DNA of 64,000 nucleotides from Fulvia fulva (taxonomy: Eukaryota > Ascomycota > Dothideomycetes > Mycosphaerellales > Mycosphaerellaceae), in contig NC_063022.1 in assembly GCF_020509005.1 (NCBI RefSeq), positions 310,001-374,000 on the forward strand, read 5' to 3'. Below the pieces are notes generated by a model. That model saw nothing but the letters and a program-made list of their open reading frames with translations, did no database searches and was not told where the DNA came from. Shown here in pieces: positions 51,753 to 64,000 of the stretch (position 1 is the first letter of the stretch; each line of letters opens with the position of its first letter). Position numbers and translations under genes: made by a program.

Positions 51753-54700
51753 GAAAGCTAATATAAGGATGACCTAGCTCTTAAGCTCACTACTACCTAA
51801 CTACTATATAGCTAGGGATACTATTATAGCTTAGCTAAAGATAGATTATAAAAGGACCTTAGAGATCCTTAAAGCTTAAGAAGCTAGGTTAGATCCCTCT
51901 AAGGCTAAGTATAGTATAGTAGCCACCTAGGTCAAGCCCTTAGGTCTAGTAAGACTACTCTCCTGCCTTCTCTATAAGAAGGATTATCTAATCAAGGACT
52001 GCCCTAGTTTGCCTAAGGCAAGAAAGGTCCTTAGATCTTATTCCTAACTACTATCTTCCTAGAATACAACATATATTAAGAAGAAGAGAACTCTACTACC
52101 TACTTTAAGGAGGACACTAAGAGAGAAGTCCTCTATAGAAGAACTTAAGAAAATAGTGAAGAAACTCAGCTCTAATATGCTGTCACTCTAGAAGAACTAG
52201 GCCTAGTCTTATACCTCTAAAGCAAAGAAGACTAGAAAAGGATTTTCCGCCCAAGAGTCACGTGACTTATGCAGCTCATCCCTAGAGACAATGTCTAATA
52301 ATAATGAGTATAATAAAGTGGCTTACTTAACTATAGAAGTCTAAGGCAAGTTCCCCTCGTTAGAGTAGTTACTTAACTCCTATACTTCATCCTATATAAC
52401 TGACTAAAGCTATCTCTTTAGATCTATAACTCCCTTAACAAGGAAGAAATGGATCAAAGTAGGAGGTGGGTTTTTATTAGCCACTTATATTAGGAATATA
52501 GAGATGAGTAGGAGAGCTAGTAGAAAAGTTGTTTTAGAAGATGTCCTACTTATACCTAAGCTAGGAGTAAACCTAGTTTTATAGAACTAGTTTAGTAAGC
52601 AGTTTAGTGTTCAACCTCTATCATTTTCTCTTATTTCCCCCTCTAGTAAGACTGTTATCTAGACAAAGCTCCTTAGGGGGGTTCTATTTATTGATAAGAT
52701 TTCTCCTCTCCTATAAGAACGGGCATAATACTTATTATATGCACTACTAATAGAGAATGCCTTTGTGACTACTTAATTAGAGACCGACCTAAAGTAGTAG
52801 GAGCTTTAGTATAGAAGATTTGCACACTTTAGGAAGAATTTGCTCCAGAATCTTTATAAGGTAATAGACTTAAGAGAACCTATTCCTATCCCTAAGGATA
52901 GCTTTCACTAGTGCAGAGTATGTTTAATAGCAAAGATAAAGAAGTATAAAGGCAAAGTTATAGAGAGAAGACCTGAAAGACTTGCCCTTATATCTATTAA
53001 CATATATAGCCTACTACTAATCTTAAGACTAGGATTCAAATACGAGCTTAAGATTATTAACACCTTCTCTAGGAAGAAGTAGACCTTTCCTCTTAGGAAA
53101 AGAGAAGATGCTCCAGTTGCTCTCTAGAACTAGAAGATTAAAGTAGAGAGGAAATTATTAGCGTAGCTAAAAGCAGTAAGACTTAACAATACAAAAGAAC
53201 TTATTATATTAGTGAAGTAGTAGGAGAAGGATTTAGGGATTAGGCTCGAGCCGACTAAGGCATATAACTCTCTATAGAATGGACTAGTTCAGAGGTCAAT
53301 ATAAACCTTAGAGGACTCTATAAGGGCAATGCTTAAAGAGGCTAAAATGCCGGTTGAATTTTGGCCTGAAGCACTAGAGGCCTAAACTTATATAAGGAAC
53401 AAACTGCTAAATAGCCTAGATTACGATAGGTTCAAGGTTTTACTAGATAAGGCTTTTAATAGTATCAAACCGACCATTAACCATTTGAAAGTTTGGGGAT
53501 ACAAAGCTATTGTCTATATAGACACAAGATCCTAACCTCAATAGGCAAGAAGTAACAAGCTAATAAATAGAGGTAAAGAAGTAGTGTTTATTAGGTATAT
53601 TAAAAACATAGCTAAAGCCTAGCTCTTTTAGGAACTAGACATAAGAGCTGTTAAACAACACATATATACAGACTTCTTTAAGGACCAGCCTAGAGGTGAT
53701 ATAGATCTCAATGTTCTAACATTGAATCTACTAAGCAGTGTACTAGCTAGGAAGCCCTTAGGAAGGCCGAGGAAGAACGTATCCTTAGGACAATCTACCT
53801 ACCATTGAGGCGTCTATTAGAGCACCCCCGAAATAGATCAGCTAATTAAGAGCCCTAAAGTTACTTAGCCGAGAAAGCTGTTTATATAACTTCCCTAACC
53901 TCCGGAGAACGTAGGGGAATTTCAGAAAATCGATCAGCCAATTAAGAGAAGCTCCCTAGATCCCTAGGAAATAGACGTTACTAGGTCATAAGTAACGGTC
54001 CCTAAATCATCCCTTAGAAAGAGAAAGGCTGACTATAATGTTGAGGGCTATGACATGAAATAGAAAGCCCTAAAATCTATAGTCCCTAAGCCCGAACTAA
54101 CTACTAAAGTAGGAGAAGTAATAGACCTCTTAGAGAACCTTGCTACTTTTCACTAAGCTTTCTTTATAGCTATACAATTAGTAGACAGTTCAATACTATA
54201 GGATAGCGAATTCCTAGAAGAAGTTAAGGAAATGGCCTTTATAGCAACTATAGAAGCCATTATATACAAGTGAGAGGTCCTAATTCCAAAATCCTACAAG
54301 GATGCTATAAATAATAAGAAATGGGGACATCTTTAGAAGGAAGTAATCTAAAAGGAACTAGATGCTCTATAGAGTAACAACACCTAGGAAAATTCTGTTC
54401 TACTAAAAGGAGCAAATCTAGTTACATTAAGATAGGTCTTTGATATTAAGAGAAGCATTAGTAGAGCTATTGAAAAGTTCAAGGCTAGACTAGTTACAAG
54501 GGGCTTCTTATAGAAGTTTAGTGTTGACTTTATAGAGACATTTGCACCTATAGTAAGACAGGACACCCTTAGGGTGTTTATGGCTATTGTGTATAAGAAG
54601 GATCTTTATCTTTACTAAGTAGATATGAACAATACATTCACAGAAAGCACCCTCTATAAAGACATCTTTATGTTACTACTACTAGGAGTTGAGCTTCTAC

Positions 54701-56172
54701 TAAACATAGTGTTCAAAATTCTTAAAAGCTTATATAGACTTAAGTAAGCAGCTAGAGATTAGAATCAACTCTATATGTCAAAGCTTAGAGAGACTAGATT
54801 CACACAGTCAGAAGTAGATCTATGCCTACTTATCTATAAGAAGAGGGAGATCATAATCCTTATATATATAGATAACATTCTAATTGCTATACTAAAGTTG
54901 ACAGATATTCTCTAGTTCAAAAGAGAACTTAGTAAGATCTTCAAGATCAAAGATCTAGGTGAACCTAAAAAGCTCCTTAGTATAAGAGTCATAAGGGACA
55001 GGAAGAGAGGAATCCTAAAACTTGACTAAGGACACTTTATTAGGGACAGCCTAGCTAAGATAGGAATGAACTATAAGAAGGCAGCACCTACACACTCACC
55101 TATAGACAGCTATAAGGCCCTCAAACCTTCAAGCTATATAGATAAGAGGTGTGACAAGGTAGAGTACTAGAGTATCAATAGTACTTATATATAGCTAGGA
55201 ACAATTATAAGGCTAGACATTGCTTTTGCCCTAGGAAGGATGAGCTCATTTGTAAGTGACCTATCTACCTACCACATAAAGGCTTTAAAGAAGATCACTA
55301 GGTACCTAAGATCATACCCTAATCTAGGACTTCAGTTCTTAAAGTCTAGAAAAGGACACCTTATTAGATACTGTGATTCTGATTATATAATAGATAAAGC
55401 CGACAGAGTCTTAATCCTTAGGTATGTCTTCTTCCTCTATAGGGCACCAGTTTCTTAGATGAGTAAGAAGCAAAAGTCTGTAGCAACATCTATAATAGAG
55501 GCTGAATATATAGCTATAAATGTATATACGAAGTAGTCCTAATTCCTAGCTTCACTACTAAGAGAAATAGATTGTCTAGAGTTAGTAGGAGACTGTTCCT
55601 ATTAACTAAGAATCACTAGAAACTAGGAGACTATATCAAATTTGAGACCAGTCTAATTAAGAGGTGACAATTAAGCTACCGTTATCCTAGTAAAAGATAT
55701 ATATGTTTATAACAAGTCGAAGCACATTGATATTGCCTATAACGCTATTAGGAAACTTTAGTAGAGGAGGCTTATTACTATTAAGTATACCCTAACCTCT
55801 AAGATAGTTATAGACGGGTTTACAAAACTAAAGACTAGTCTATACTTCTAGAGGTTTATAAGCTAGCTGAACCTGTTATAAAAAGGTTCAAGTACTATTG
55901 ATAGGAAGTGAGCAGACTGTAACCTCCTATACGAGATGAGTAGGAGTGTTAAGATGTAGTATCTCAAAGGGAGTCAATAATCAGGAATTGATCTAGTAGC
56001 CTAAGACATCCACGATAACTCAGCTTATAGGGAGATACCTTCTCTCCCCTTTAGCTTAGATAGACATCTAACACAATCAACATATTAGTTCCTAATATAT
56101 TGCTATATACTCGTGCTATTAGTCAGTTAAAGATTGGTCTCTTACTCTACTCCGCTACTATCCACCCGTACC
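51753..56172 (+). mobile_element. RIP-mutated copia element A (arm 1), lacking 5' LTR and part of gag
   Basis: Plus-strand translation across many TAG stops shows a degraded zinc-knuckle region (near 51,960-52,020), integrase core (REPIPIPKDSF, EFWPEALEA), copia reverse transcriptase (RAIEKFKARLVTRGFL, ETFAPIVRQDTLR, IYIDNILIA for the usual YVDD) and RNase H (STYHIKALKKITRYLRS, CDSDYIIDKADR). The stop codons seen are TAG, as expected from CAG or TGG after CpA to TpA change. The 3' LTR starts TGTTAAG at 55947 and is cut at 56172. No protein can be made. Confidence 0.85.
55947..56172 (+). repeat. Copia A 3' LTR, truncated
   Basis: TGTTAAGATG start; it would be about 235 bp if complete, by comparison with 57699-57933. 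It breaks off in CCCGTACC, where the inverted repeat ends. Confidence 0.7.
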
Positions 56173-56270
56173 CATTGAACACTACTTATAGAAGGACGCT
56201 ATCGATACCGAGCTACTCTCGTTATTAAGTAATAATACCTAGGAAACGGCTATCGCTCTAAGGGGGGCGA
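56173..56270 (+). mobile_element. Fragment of another copia reverse transcriptase
   Basis: Plus-strand translation gives KDAIDTELLSLLSNNT and ETAIALRGAN. This matches the start of copia reverse transcriptase and the equivalent piece of element A near 54,360-54,420, but it is clearly diverged from it. It is cut by the tail of LINE L3. Confidence 0.55.
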
Positions 56271-57698
56271 ATATAGATAGATAGATATTTAATTAAGCTA
56301 TTATAGTACCCTTTGGCCTATATAGCTATACTATCTTGTTTTTGTATATAGAGAGGGGAACCCGTATTAGTAAAAACTCCTCCTCCTTCCCGCCTATCTT
56401 TTCCCCCTCGTTATCATCTTAGATTTCCCTTATTAAGGGTACGCTAGTATTGTAGGCCTGCCCTAATAACTACCCTATCTACAACCCCCCTAGCTTCCGC
56501 CTCTTATCTATCTACTCCTCCGTCTCGCTAGCGAGGCTAAACTACTAGAGGTATCCCTAGTATAGTATCTACCGAGAGATTCGGCGAATAATGCCTTTGT
56601 CCCTAATAATTGACTTATAGTCTCTCCTTCCCGCTTAGTGCCTCTAATTTCCCCTACCTCTCGCCTACTACGGGTATCGTAGTAGTATATATTCTAGGTT
56701 TTACGATAGGTAGCTACACTAGTAGGCTAGGCTTTAGATGTCTAGTACGCGTCTCCTAAATAGGTAGGCCCTTAATCCAATATATTCGGACCTGATTTAG
56801 ATCGCTATACTTGCTTCGGCCCTTATTAGGTCCCTATATAGCTAGTAATTATATCTCTAGAAGGCTCGGAGTACTATCGGGCCTATTGTCTTAGGGGGCT
56901 TCCTTTTCTAGTCCTACTCCTATAGGTAGCTCGCTATCTATTCCGCTAGACTTTAGGTCTTAGCCTTGCTCCCGCCGGCCTAGCGAGTCCTACGCTCCTC
57001 CTCTTTTCATACTAGCTATTCGGTACTTGTCTATACGGCCGTAAAGGTAGTAAGGTCATCCTCTTTTTAGCTTGTCCTATGTCCGGCCCCTCTCCGGTAG
57101 CGGCTTTCTATCTTATTCTTTACCTCCTAGATCGTAGTTTGTACTAGGTAGTCTGTCGTCTTTACCGCGTATTAAATTCTTATTCCCCGGATATATTGGC
57201 CGACTAGTAGTGTTCCTATCTCTATTTCTACCGTACTTGTTAACGTTATCTTATATACGCCTAGTATCCTACGTAGGTTGCCTACCTATGTCCTATTTAG
57301 GGGTTGCTCTATCCGTTTCGGGATCGGTTTACCTACGCCTCCTGTTCCCTAAATCTATGCCCTATATAATATAGCTAGTCTAACGATCGCCTTGTATATT
57401 ACTCTTACCTTATCGAATGTTACTCCCTATATAAACGCCGTAAGCCTCTTTATCGAGGCTTTATTAACTTACGCTCGACTCTAGGCTTTCTTAATCTATA
57501 CGTTCTAGCTTAGCTTCGGGTCGAGCTAGATCCCTAGTACTCGTAGCTCCGCTAATAGCTTAGTCTCGTAGCCTTAGATTCTTACCGCCGCCTTTATATT
57601 ATAGTATGTTCTCGCTTTACTAAAGTGTAGAAGTTAGTACTTTTTAGGGGCGAACCGGGTACTATACTTCTTTACCTACTCCTCGTATTTCTTATACC
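56271..57698 (-). mobile_element. LINE copy L3, 5'-truncated, heavily RIP-mutated
   Basis: The GATA-type tail is at 56,271-56,286. After it 56,341-57,690 follows LINE L1 36,600-37,980 (3' UTR and end of ORF2) with CA/TG changed to TA. The copy stops where copia element B begins. It forms most of the spacer of the giant inverted repeat. Confidence 0.7.
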
Positions 57699-57933
57699 TA
57701 TTAAACAGGTACGGGTGGATAGTAGCGGAGTAGAGTAAGAGACCAATCTTTAACTGACTAATAGCACGAGTATATAGCAATATATTAGGAACTAATATGT
57801 TGATTGTGTTAGATGTCTATCTAAGCTAAAGGGGAGAGAAGGTATCTCCCTATAAGCTGAGTTATCGTGGATGTCTTAGGCTACTAGATCAATTCCTGAT
57901 TATTGACTCCCTTTGAGATACTACATCTTAACA
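57699..57933 (-). repeat. Copia B 3' LTR
   Basis: 235 bp. On the minus strand it reads TGTTAAGATG to TGTTTAATA. The expected terminal TTTAACA has become TTTAATA, a CpA to TpA change. Confidence 0.7.
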
Positions 57934-60900
57934 CTCCTACTCATCTCGTATAGGAGGTTACAGTCTGCTCACTTCCTATCAATAGTACTTGAACCTTTTT
58001 ATAACAGGTTCAGCTAGCTTATAAACCTCTAGAAGTATAGACTAGTCTTTAGTTTTGTAAACCCGTCTATAACTATCTTAGAGGTTAGGGTATACTTAAT
58101 AGTAATAAGCCTCCTCTACTAAAGTTTCCTAATAGCGTTATAGGCAATATCAATGTGCTTCGACTTGTTATAAACATATATATCTTTTACTAGGATAACG
58201 GTAGCTTAATTGTCACCTCTTAATTAGACTGGTCTCAAATTTGATATAGTCTCCTAGTTTCTAGTGATTCTTAGTTAATAGGAACAGTCTCCTACTAACT
58301 CTAGACAATCTATTTCTCTTAGTAGTGAAGCTAGGAATTAGGACTACTTCGTATATACATTTATAGCTATATATTCAGCCTCTATTATAGATGTTGCTAC
58401 AGACTTTTGCTTCTTACTCATCTAAGAAACTGGTGCCCTATAGAGGAAGAAGACATACCTAAGGATTAAGACTCTGTCGGCTTTATCTATTATATAATCA
58501 GAATCACAGTATCTAATAAGGTGTCCTTTTCTAGACTTTAAGAACTGAAGTCCTAGATTAGGGTATGATCTTAGGTACCTAGTGATCTTCTTTAAAGCCT
58601 TTATGTGGTAGGTAGATAGGTCACTTACAAATGAGCTCATCCTTCCTAGGGCAAAAGCAATGTCTAGCCTTATAATTGTTCCTAGCTATATATAAGTACT
58701 ATTGATACTCTAGTACTCTACCTTGTCACACCTCTTATCTATATAGCTTGAAGGTTTGAGGGCCTTATAGCTGTCTATAGGTGAGTGTGTAGGTGCTGCC
58801 TTCTTATAGTTCATTCCTATCTTAGCTAGGCTGTCCCTAATAAAGTGTCCTTAGTCAAGTTTTAGGATTCCTCTCTTCCTGTCCCTTATGACTCTTATAC
58901 TAAGGAGCTTTTTAGGTTCACCTAGATCTTTGATCTTGAAGATCTTACTAAGTTCTCTTTTGAACTAGAGAATATCTGTCAACTTTAGTATAGCAATTAG
59001 AATGTTATCTATATATATAAGGATTATGATCTCCCTCTTCTTATAGATAAGTAGGCATAGATCTACTTCTGACTGTGTGAATCTAGTCTCTCTAAGCTTT
59101 GACATATAGAGTTGATTCCAATCTCTAGCTACTTACTTAAGTCTATATAAGCTTTTAAGAATTTTGAACACTATGTTTAGTAGAAGCTCAACTCCTAGTA
59201 GTAGTAACATAAAGATGTCTTTATAGAGGGTGCTTTCTGTGAATGTATTGTTCATATCTACTTAGTAAAGATAAAGATCCTTCTTATACACAATAGCCAT
59301 AAACACCCTAAGGGTGTCCTGTCTTACTATAGGTGCAAATGTCTCTATAAAGTCAACACTAAACTTCTATAAGAAGCCCCTTGTAACTAGTCTAGCCTTG
59401 AACTTTTCAATAGCTCTACTAATGCTTCTCTTAATATCAAAGACCTATCTTAATGTAACTAGATTTGCTCCTTTTAGTAGAACAGAATTTTCCTAGGTGT
59501 TGTTACTCTATAGAGCATCTAGTTCCTTTTAGATTACTTCCTTCTAAAGATGTCCCCATTTCTTATTATTTATAGCATCCTTGTAGGATTTTGGAATTAG
59601 GACCTCTCACTTGTATATAATGGCTTCTATAGTTGCTATAAAGGCCATTTCCTTAACTTCTTCTAGGAATTCGCTATCCTATAGTATTGAACTGTCTACT
59701 AATTGTATAGCTATAAAGAAAGCTTAGTGAAAAGTAGCAAGGTTCTCTAAGAGGTCTATTACTTCTCCTACTTTAGTAGTTAGTTCGGGCTTAGGGACTA
59801 TAGATTTTAGGGCTTTCTATTTCATGTCATAGCCCTCAACATTATAGTCAGCCTTTCTCTTTCTAAGGGATGATTTAGGGACCGTTACTTATGACCTAGT
59901 AACGTCTATTTCCTAGGGATCTAGGGAGCTTCTCTTAATTGGCTGATCGATTTTCTGAAATTCCCCTACGTTCTCCGGAGGTTAGGGAAGTTATATAAAC
60001 AGCTTTCTCGGCTAAGTAACTTTAGGGCTCTTAATTAGCTGATCTATTTCGGGGGTGCTCTAATAGACGCCTCAATGGTAGGTAGATTGTCCTAAGGATA
60101 CGTTCTTCCTCGGCCTTCCTAAGGGCTTCCTAGCTAGTACACTGCTTAGTAGATTCAATGTTAGAACATTGAGATCTATATCACCTCTAGGCTGGTCCTT
60201 AAAGAAGTCTGTATATATGTGTTGTTTAACAGCTCTTATGTCTAGTTCCTAAAAGAGCTAGGCTTTAGCTATGTTTTTAATATACCTAATAAACACTACT
60301 TCTTTACCTCTATTTATTAGCTTGTTACTTCTTGCCTATTGAGGTTAGGATCTTGTGTCTATATAGACAATAGCTTTGTATCCCCAAACTTTCAAATGGT
60401 TAATGGTCGGTTTGATACTATTAAAAGCCTTATCTAGTAAAACCTTGAACCTATCGTAATCTAGGCTATTTAGCAGTTTGTTCCTTATATAAGTTTAGGC
60501 CTCTAGTGCTTCAGGCCAAAATTCAACCGGCATTTTAGCCTCTTTAAGCATTGCCCTTATAGAGTCCTCTAAGGTTTATATTGACCTCTGAACTAGTCCA
60601 TTCTATAGAGAGTTATATGCCTTAGTCGGCTCGAGCCTAATCCCTAAATCCTTCTCCTACTACTTCACTAATATAATAAGTTCTTTTGTATTGTTAAGTC
60701 TTACTGCTTTTAGCTACGCTAATAATTTCCTCTCTACTTTAATCTTCTAGTTCTAGAGAGCAACTGGAGCATCTTCTCTTTTCCTAAGAGGAAAGGTCTA
60801 CTTCTTCCTAGAGAAGGTGTTAATAATCTTAAGCTCGTATTTGAATCCTAGTCTTAAGATTAGTAGTAGGCTATATATGTTAATAGATATAAGGGCAAGT

Positions 60901-63178
60901 CTTTCAGGTCTTCTCTCTATAACTTTGCCTTTATACTTCTTTATCTTTGCTATTAAACATACTCTGCACTAGTGAAAGCTATCCTTAGGGATAGGAATAG
61001 GTTCTCTTAAGTCTATTACCTTATAAAGATTCTGGAGCAAATTCTTCCTAAAGTGTGCAAATCTTCTATACTAAAGCTCCTACTACTTTAGGTCGGTCTC
61101 TAATTAAGTAGTCACAAAGGCATTCTCTATTAGTAGTGCATATAATAAGTATTATGCCCGTTCTTATAGGAGAGGAGAAATCTTATCAATAAATAGAACC
61201 CCCCTAAGGAGCTTTGTCTAGATAACAGTCTTACTAGAGGGGGAAATAAGAGAAAATGATAGAGGTTGAACACTAAACTGCTTACTAAACTAGTTCTATA
61301 AAACTAGGTTTACTCCTAGCTTAGGTATAAGTAGGACATCTTCTAAAACAACTTTTCTACTAGCTCTCCTACTCATCTCTATATTCCTAATATAAGTGGC
61401 TAATAAAAACCCACCTCCTACTTTGATCCATTTCTTCCTTGTTAAGGGAGTTATAGATCTAAAGAGATAGCTTTAGTCAGTTATATAGGATGAAGTATAG
61501 GAGTTAAGTAACTACTCTAACGAGGGGAACTTGCCTTAGACTTCTATAGTTAAGTAAGCCACTTTATTATACTCATTATTATTAGACATTGTCTCTAGGG
61601 ATGAGCTGCATAAGTCACGTGACTCTTGGGCGGAAAATCCTTTTCTAGTCTTCTTTGCTTTAGAGGTATAAGACTAGGCCTAGTTCTTCTAGAGTGACAG
61701 CATATTAGAGCTGAGTTTCTTCACTATTTTCTTAAGTTCTTCTATAGAGGACTTCTCTCTTAGTGTCCTCCTTAAAGTAGGTAGTAGAGTTCTCTTCTTC
61801 TTAATATATGTTGTATTCTAGGAAGATAGTAGTTAGGAATAAGATCTAAGGACCTTTCTTGCCTTAGGCAAACTAGGGCAGTCCTTGATTAGATAATCCT
61901 TCTTATAGAGAAGGCAGGAGAGTAGTCTTACTAGACCTAAGGGCTTGACCTAGGTGGCTACTATACTATACTTAGCCTTAGAGGGATCTAACCTAGCTTC
62001 TTAAGCTTTAAGGATCTTTAAGGTCCTTTTATGATCTATCTTTGGCTAAGCTATAATAGTATCCCTAGCTATATAGTAGCTAGGTAGTAGTGAGCTTAAG
62101 AGCTAGGTCATCCTTACATTAGCTTTCCTATAATACCGACCCTCTAGGTCAATGTTAGCAATCCTTTTTCTAAGAGAAACTAGGTGTGTCTATATAGATC
62201 TAATAGTAAACTCTTTACTTATCTTCAAGGTTACAAATTGCTTTATAAGCTTATATATATAGGTTAATAGCACCTGGCTATACTTGTTCTAGAGATACAC
62301 CTACTTCTTAGTAGCTCTTCTAGATTTATATAAGCCCTTGAGCTCAAATTCATCTTCTTCTATAATCCTACTAAGGATACTAAAGTTGCACACTACATTG
62401 TATCTTGTCTATGTTAGCGTATTAAGGATCTCTTTAGTTATAGCCTCTTCTTAGAGTTTTAGAGTCTTGCCCTTAATGTTGTTAAAAGACACTTCTATTA
62501 AGTCATCAATTATAAAGAATGCTGATTAGCTCTCTATGTTATATCTCTAAAGGTTGAACTATCTCTTCTAATTGTCCCTCTTAAGAATTGGGATTTTGCC
62601 TCCCTTCTCCTCTATCTTCTCTTAGTATAAATCTATAATAGATTAGATGTAATAAAACAAGGTATATAAATTCTAAAGTAGTGGCTTAGATCCTACTAAG
62701 GCTTCTAGTATAGAATAGGAAAGTTCGTAGGTATAGATACTAAGGCCTGCTTAGTAAAGTAAAGAAGGAGCGGTATAAGGTCACGGGGCTAGGACATAGG
62801 TCTGTCTCTCCTAGTAGAGCTTTAAATAACTTACCTGAAGTCCTTCTTAATAGTATCTCGATATAGTTCTACCTATAGAGTATCTTCAAGGTATTGGCTT
62901 TAAGTAAGCCGTATAGAGTCCTTGTCTAGGTTACCTATTACTTAGTATCGAACTAAGCTCCTTAATAGGATAGACGGGGTAGACTTCTAATTCCTAGATA
63001 TTTTCTACTACTATAGTCAGGGATATAAGTAACCTATACTAATATAGGTTGCTCTTATTCCTATATAAACCCGGGCTTATAACCTATTAAATAGGTACGG
63101 GTAGATAGTAGCGGAGTAGAGTAAGAGATTAATCTTTAACTGACTAATAGTACGAGTATATAGTAATATATTAGGAAC
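57699..63178 (-). mobile_element. RIP-mutated copia element B, nearly complete, minus strand
   Basis: From right to left: a truncated 5' LTR (63,085-63,178), the GGTTATAAGCCCGGGTT motif on the minus strand just inside it, a gag-like region (about 62,130-63,060), then integrase, reverse transcriptase and RNase H as in element A, and a 3' LTR (57,699-57,933). Everything up to 62,127 is shared with arm 1; only the gag and 5' LTR part is unique to this copy. Many TAG stops make it inactive. Confidence 0.8.
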
Positions 63179-63412
63179 TATTAAATAGGTACGAGTTACG
63201 TAGTAGTAGAAGACGGCGGATTATACGAAAGACAAAGAAGGACCTAATAGGATAGCGTGTATCTATATATAGTATCGCTAGTGTTAGTGTAGGTAGATAC
63301 TAGGTGTCCGGATACTTACTAGCCTATAGGCTAGTAAACCCTAGTCACGTGATCTAGTCATATAACACACCTATACCTATATACTTGTCCTACGGCCTGT
63401 ATGTTCTTAACA
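63179..63412 (-). repeat. Copia LTR (copy C), less mutated
   Basis: 234 bp. On the minus strand it starts TGTTAAGAACATACAGGCCG. It abuts, and has replaced the outer part of, the element B 5' LTR. It is the less RIP-mutated relative of LTR D at 35,869. Confidence 0.7.
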
Positions 63413-64000
63413 CTCCTACTTAGTCTATATAGTCTCCTACAATCCCTTTACGTAAGCTAGAGCTACCTTATAAAGTTTTGGAACTACTAGCTATTAAGGG
63501 GCTTTATTAACCTATTAATAGCTATGTTCTTTATATAGTAGTAGTCTACTATAATCTTCTTCTACTACTAGAGATGTCTGACATAGTTATATATAACATT
63601 AATATGCTTTGACCTTTTATGTATATAGGCATCTTTAATAAGTATCAAAGCGGCTTAGTTGTTACCTATAAGCTTAACTAGCCTTAGCTCGTTAATAGTG
63701 CCCTTGCTTACCCTTATACTCGGCTAGAAAGAGCTCTTTCCTACTAGTTCTAGGCACCCCATTTCCCTAAGGACAGTAGTAAGAAATTGTGACTGCTTTA
63801 CGGCTACGTTTATAGCTATAAACTCAGCTTCTATTATTAATATTATAATAGACTTCTGCTTCCTACTTATCTAGGACATAGGTGATCTATAAAGGAACTA
63901 TACGTATCCTAGAATTGAGACTCTATCCACTTTGTCTATAGCGTAGTTAGAGTCCGAGTATCCCTAGAGATTGCCCCCTCCCTTTCTATATATAAGACCT
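63413..64000 (-). mobile_element. Copia element C, 3' internal part, cut by the window end
   Basis: Minus-strand translation resembles the copia RNase H and C-terminal region (the equivalents of the EAEYIA, KHIDI and DSDYA motifs), broken by many TAG codons. It continues beyond the window. Confidence 0.6.

Larger units (their letters stand above)
51753..62127. repeat. Giant inverted repeat, arms about 4.42 kb, spacer 1.54 kb
   Basis: Arm 1 is 51,753-56,172 and arm 2 is 57,708-62,127. Each position x in arm 1 pairs with 113,880-x in arm 2, with no indel at any of the points checked. Spot comparisons across 51,871-56,172 found no differences. The outermost ~120 bp have five: at 51,763, 51,800, 51,836, 51,847 and 51,862, three of them CA/TG versus TA. 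The arms contain a RIP-mutated copia element; the spacer contains a copia fragment and LINE L3. Confidence 0.9.

Noticed and set aside
54384..59496. The four small open frames at mirror positions as genes
   Set aside because: They are chance open stretches of the dead copia pol on either strand. They served only to reveal the inverted repeat.
35080..64000. CRISPR array or tandem satellite
   Set aside because: Repetition here comes from transposon copies; there is no regular repeat-spacer pattern.

Overview
The window looks like a scaffold piece from a filamentous ascomycete (Pezizomycotina). Dothideomycetes is my best guess, but that is inference. The clues are 48-86 nt introns with GTRNGT donors and CTAAY branch sites, POM152, UCH37-like and secreted RNase T2 genes of filamentous-fungal type, a domesticated copia protease-like gene, and a repeat island mutated as by RIP (repeat-induced point mutation, CpA to TpA).

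Positions 1 to about 35,080 form a gene-bearing segment of normal base composition. It carries about 18 protein loci: a small membrane protein with a TFIIB-like cyclin repeat, a SurE-type phosphatase with an in-frame stop, a small unknown, RMI1, a GPI-anchored Ser/Thr-rich wall protein, RNase T2, a mitochondrial enoyl-CoA hydratase, a copia-derived beta-barrel protein, a Whi5/Nrm1-like repressor, an MFS transporter relic, a small unknown, a UCH37-like deubiquitinase, nucleoporin POM152, a broken STAND-type N-terminal-domain gene, a three-exon secreted protein, a frameshifted unknown, a cytochrome P450 and a DUF1772-like membrane protein. Most genes are unrelated housekeeping or secreted functions. 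I see no biosynthetic cluster or operon-like system. Four of the loci are broken (nonsense codon or frameshift).

From about 35,080 to the end is a nested transposon island. On the minus strand lie three Tad/CgT1-like LINE copies: one lightly mutated (36.5-41.4 kb), one heavily RIP-mutated and split (41.6-43.2 and 49.5-51.7 kb), and one 5'-truncated (56.3-57.7 kb). All three have GATA-type 3' tails. An almost intact Ty3/gypsy chromovirus with apparently identical 520-bp LTRs (43,201-49,491) sits inside the second LINE copy. The remainder is RIP-mutated Ty1/copia material.

The most striking structure is a large inverted repeat. Positions 51,753-56,172 are repeated in reverse orientation at 57,708-62,127, so that x pairs with 113,880-x, with no indel at the points checked. 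The arms carry an already RIP-mutated copia element, so the duplication must post-date the RIP, or else it is an assembly artefact. The gypsy element shows a textbook -1 frameshift signal between gag and pol, a candidate self-primer binding site, and a pol stop codon inside the LTR TATA box.
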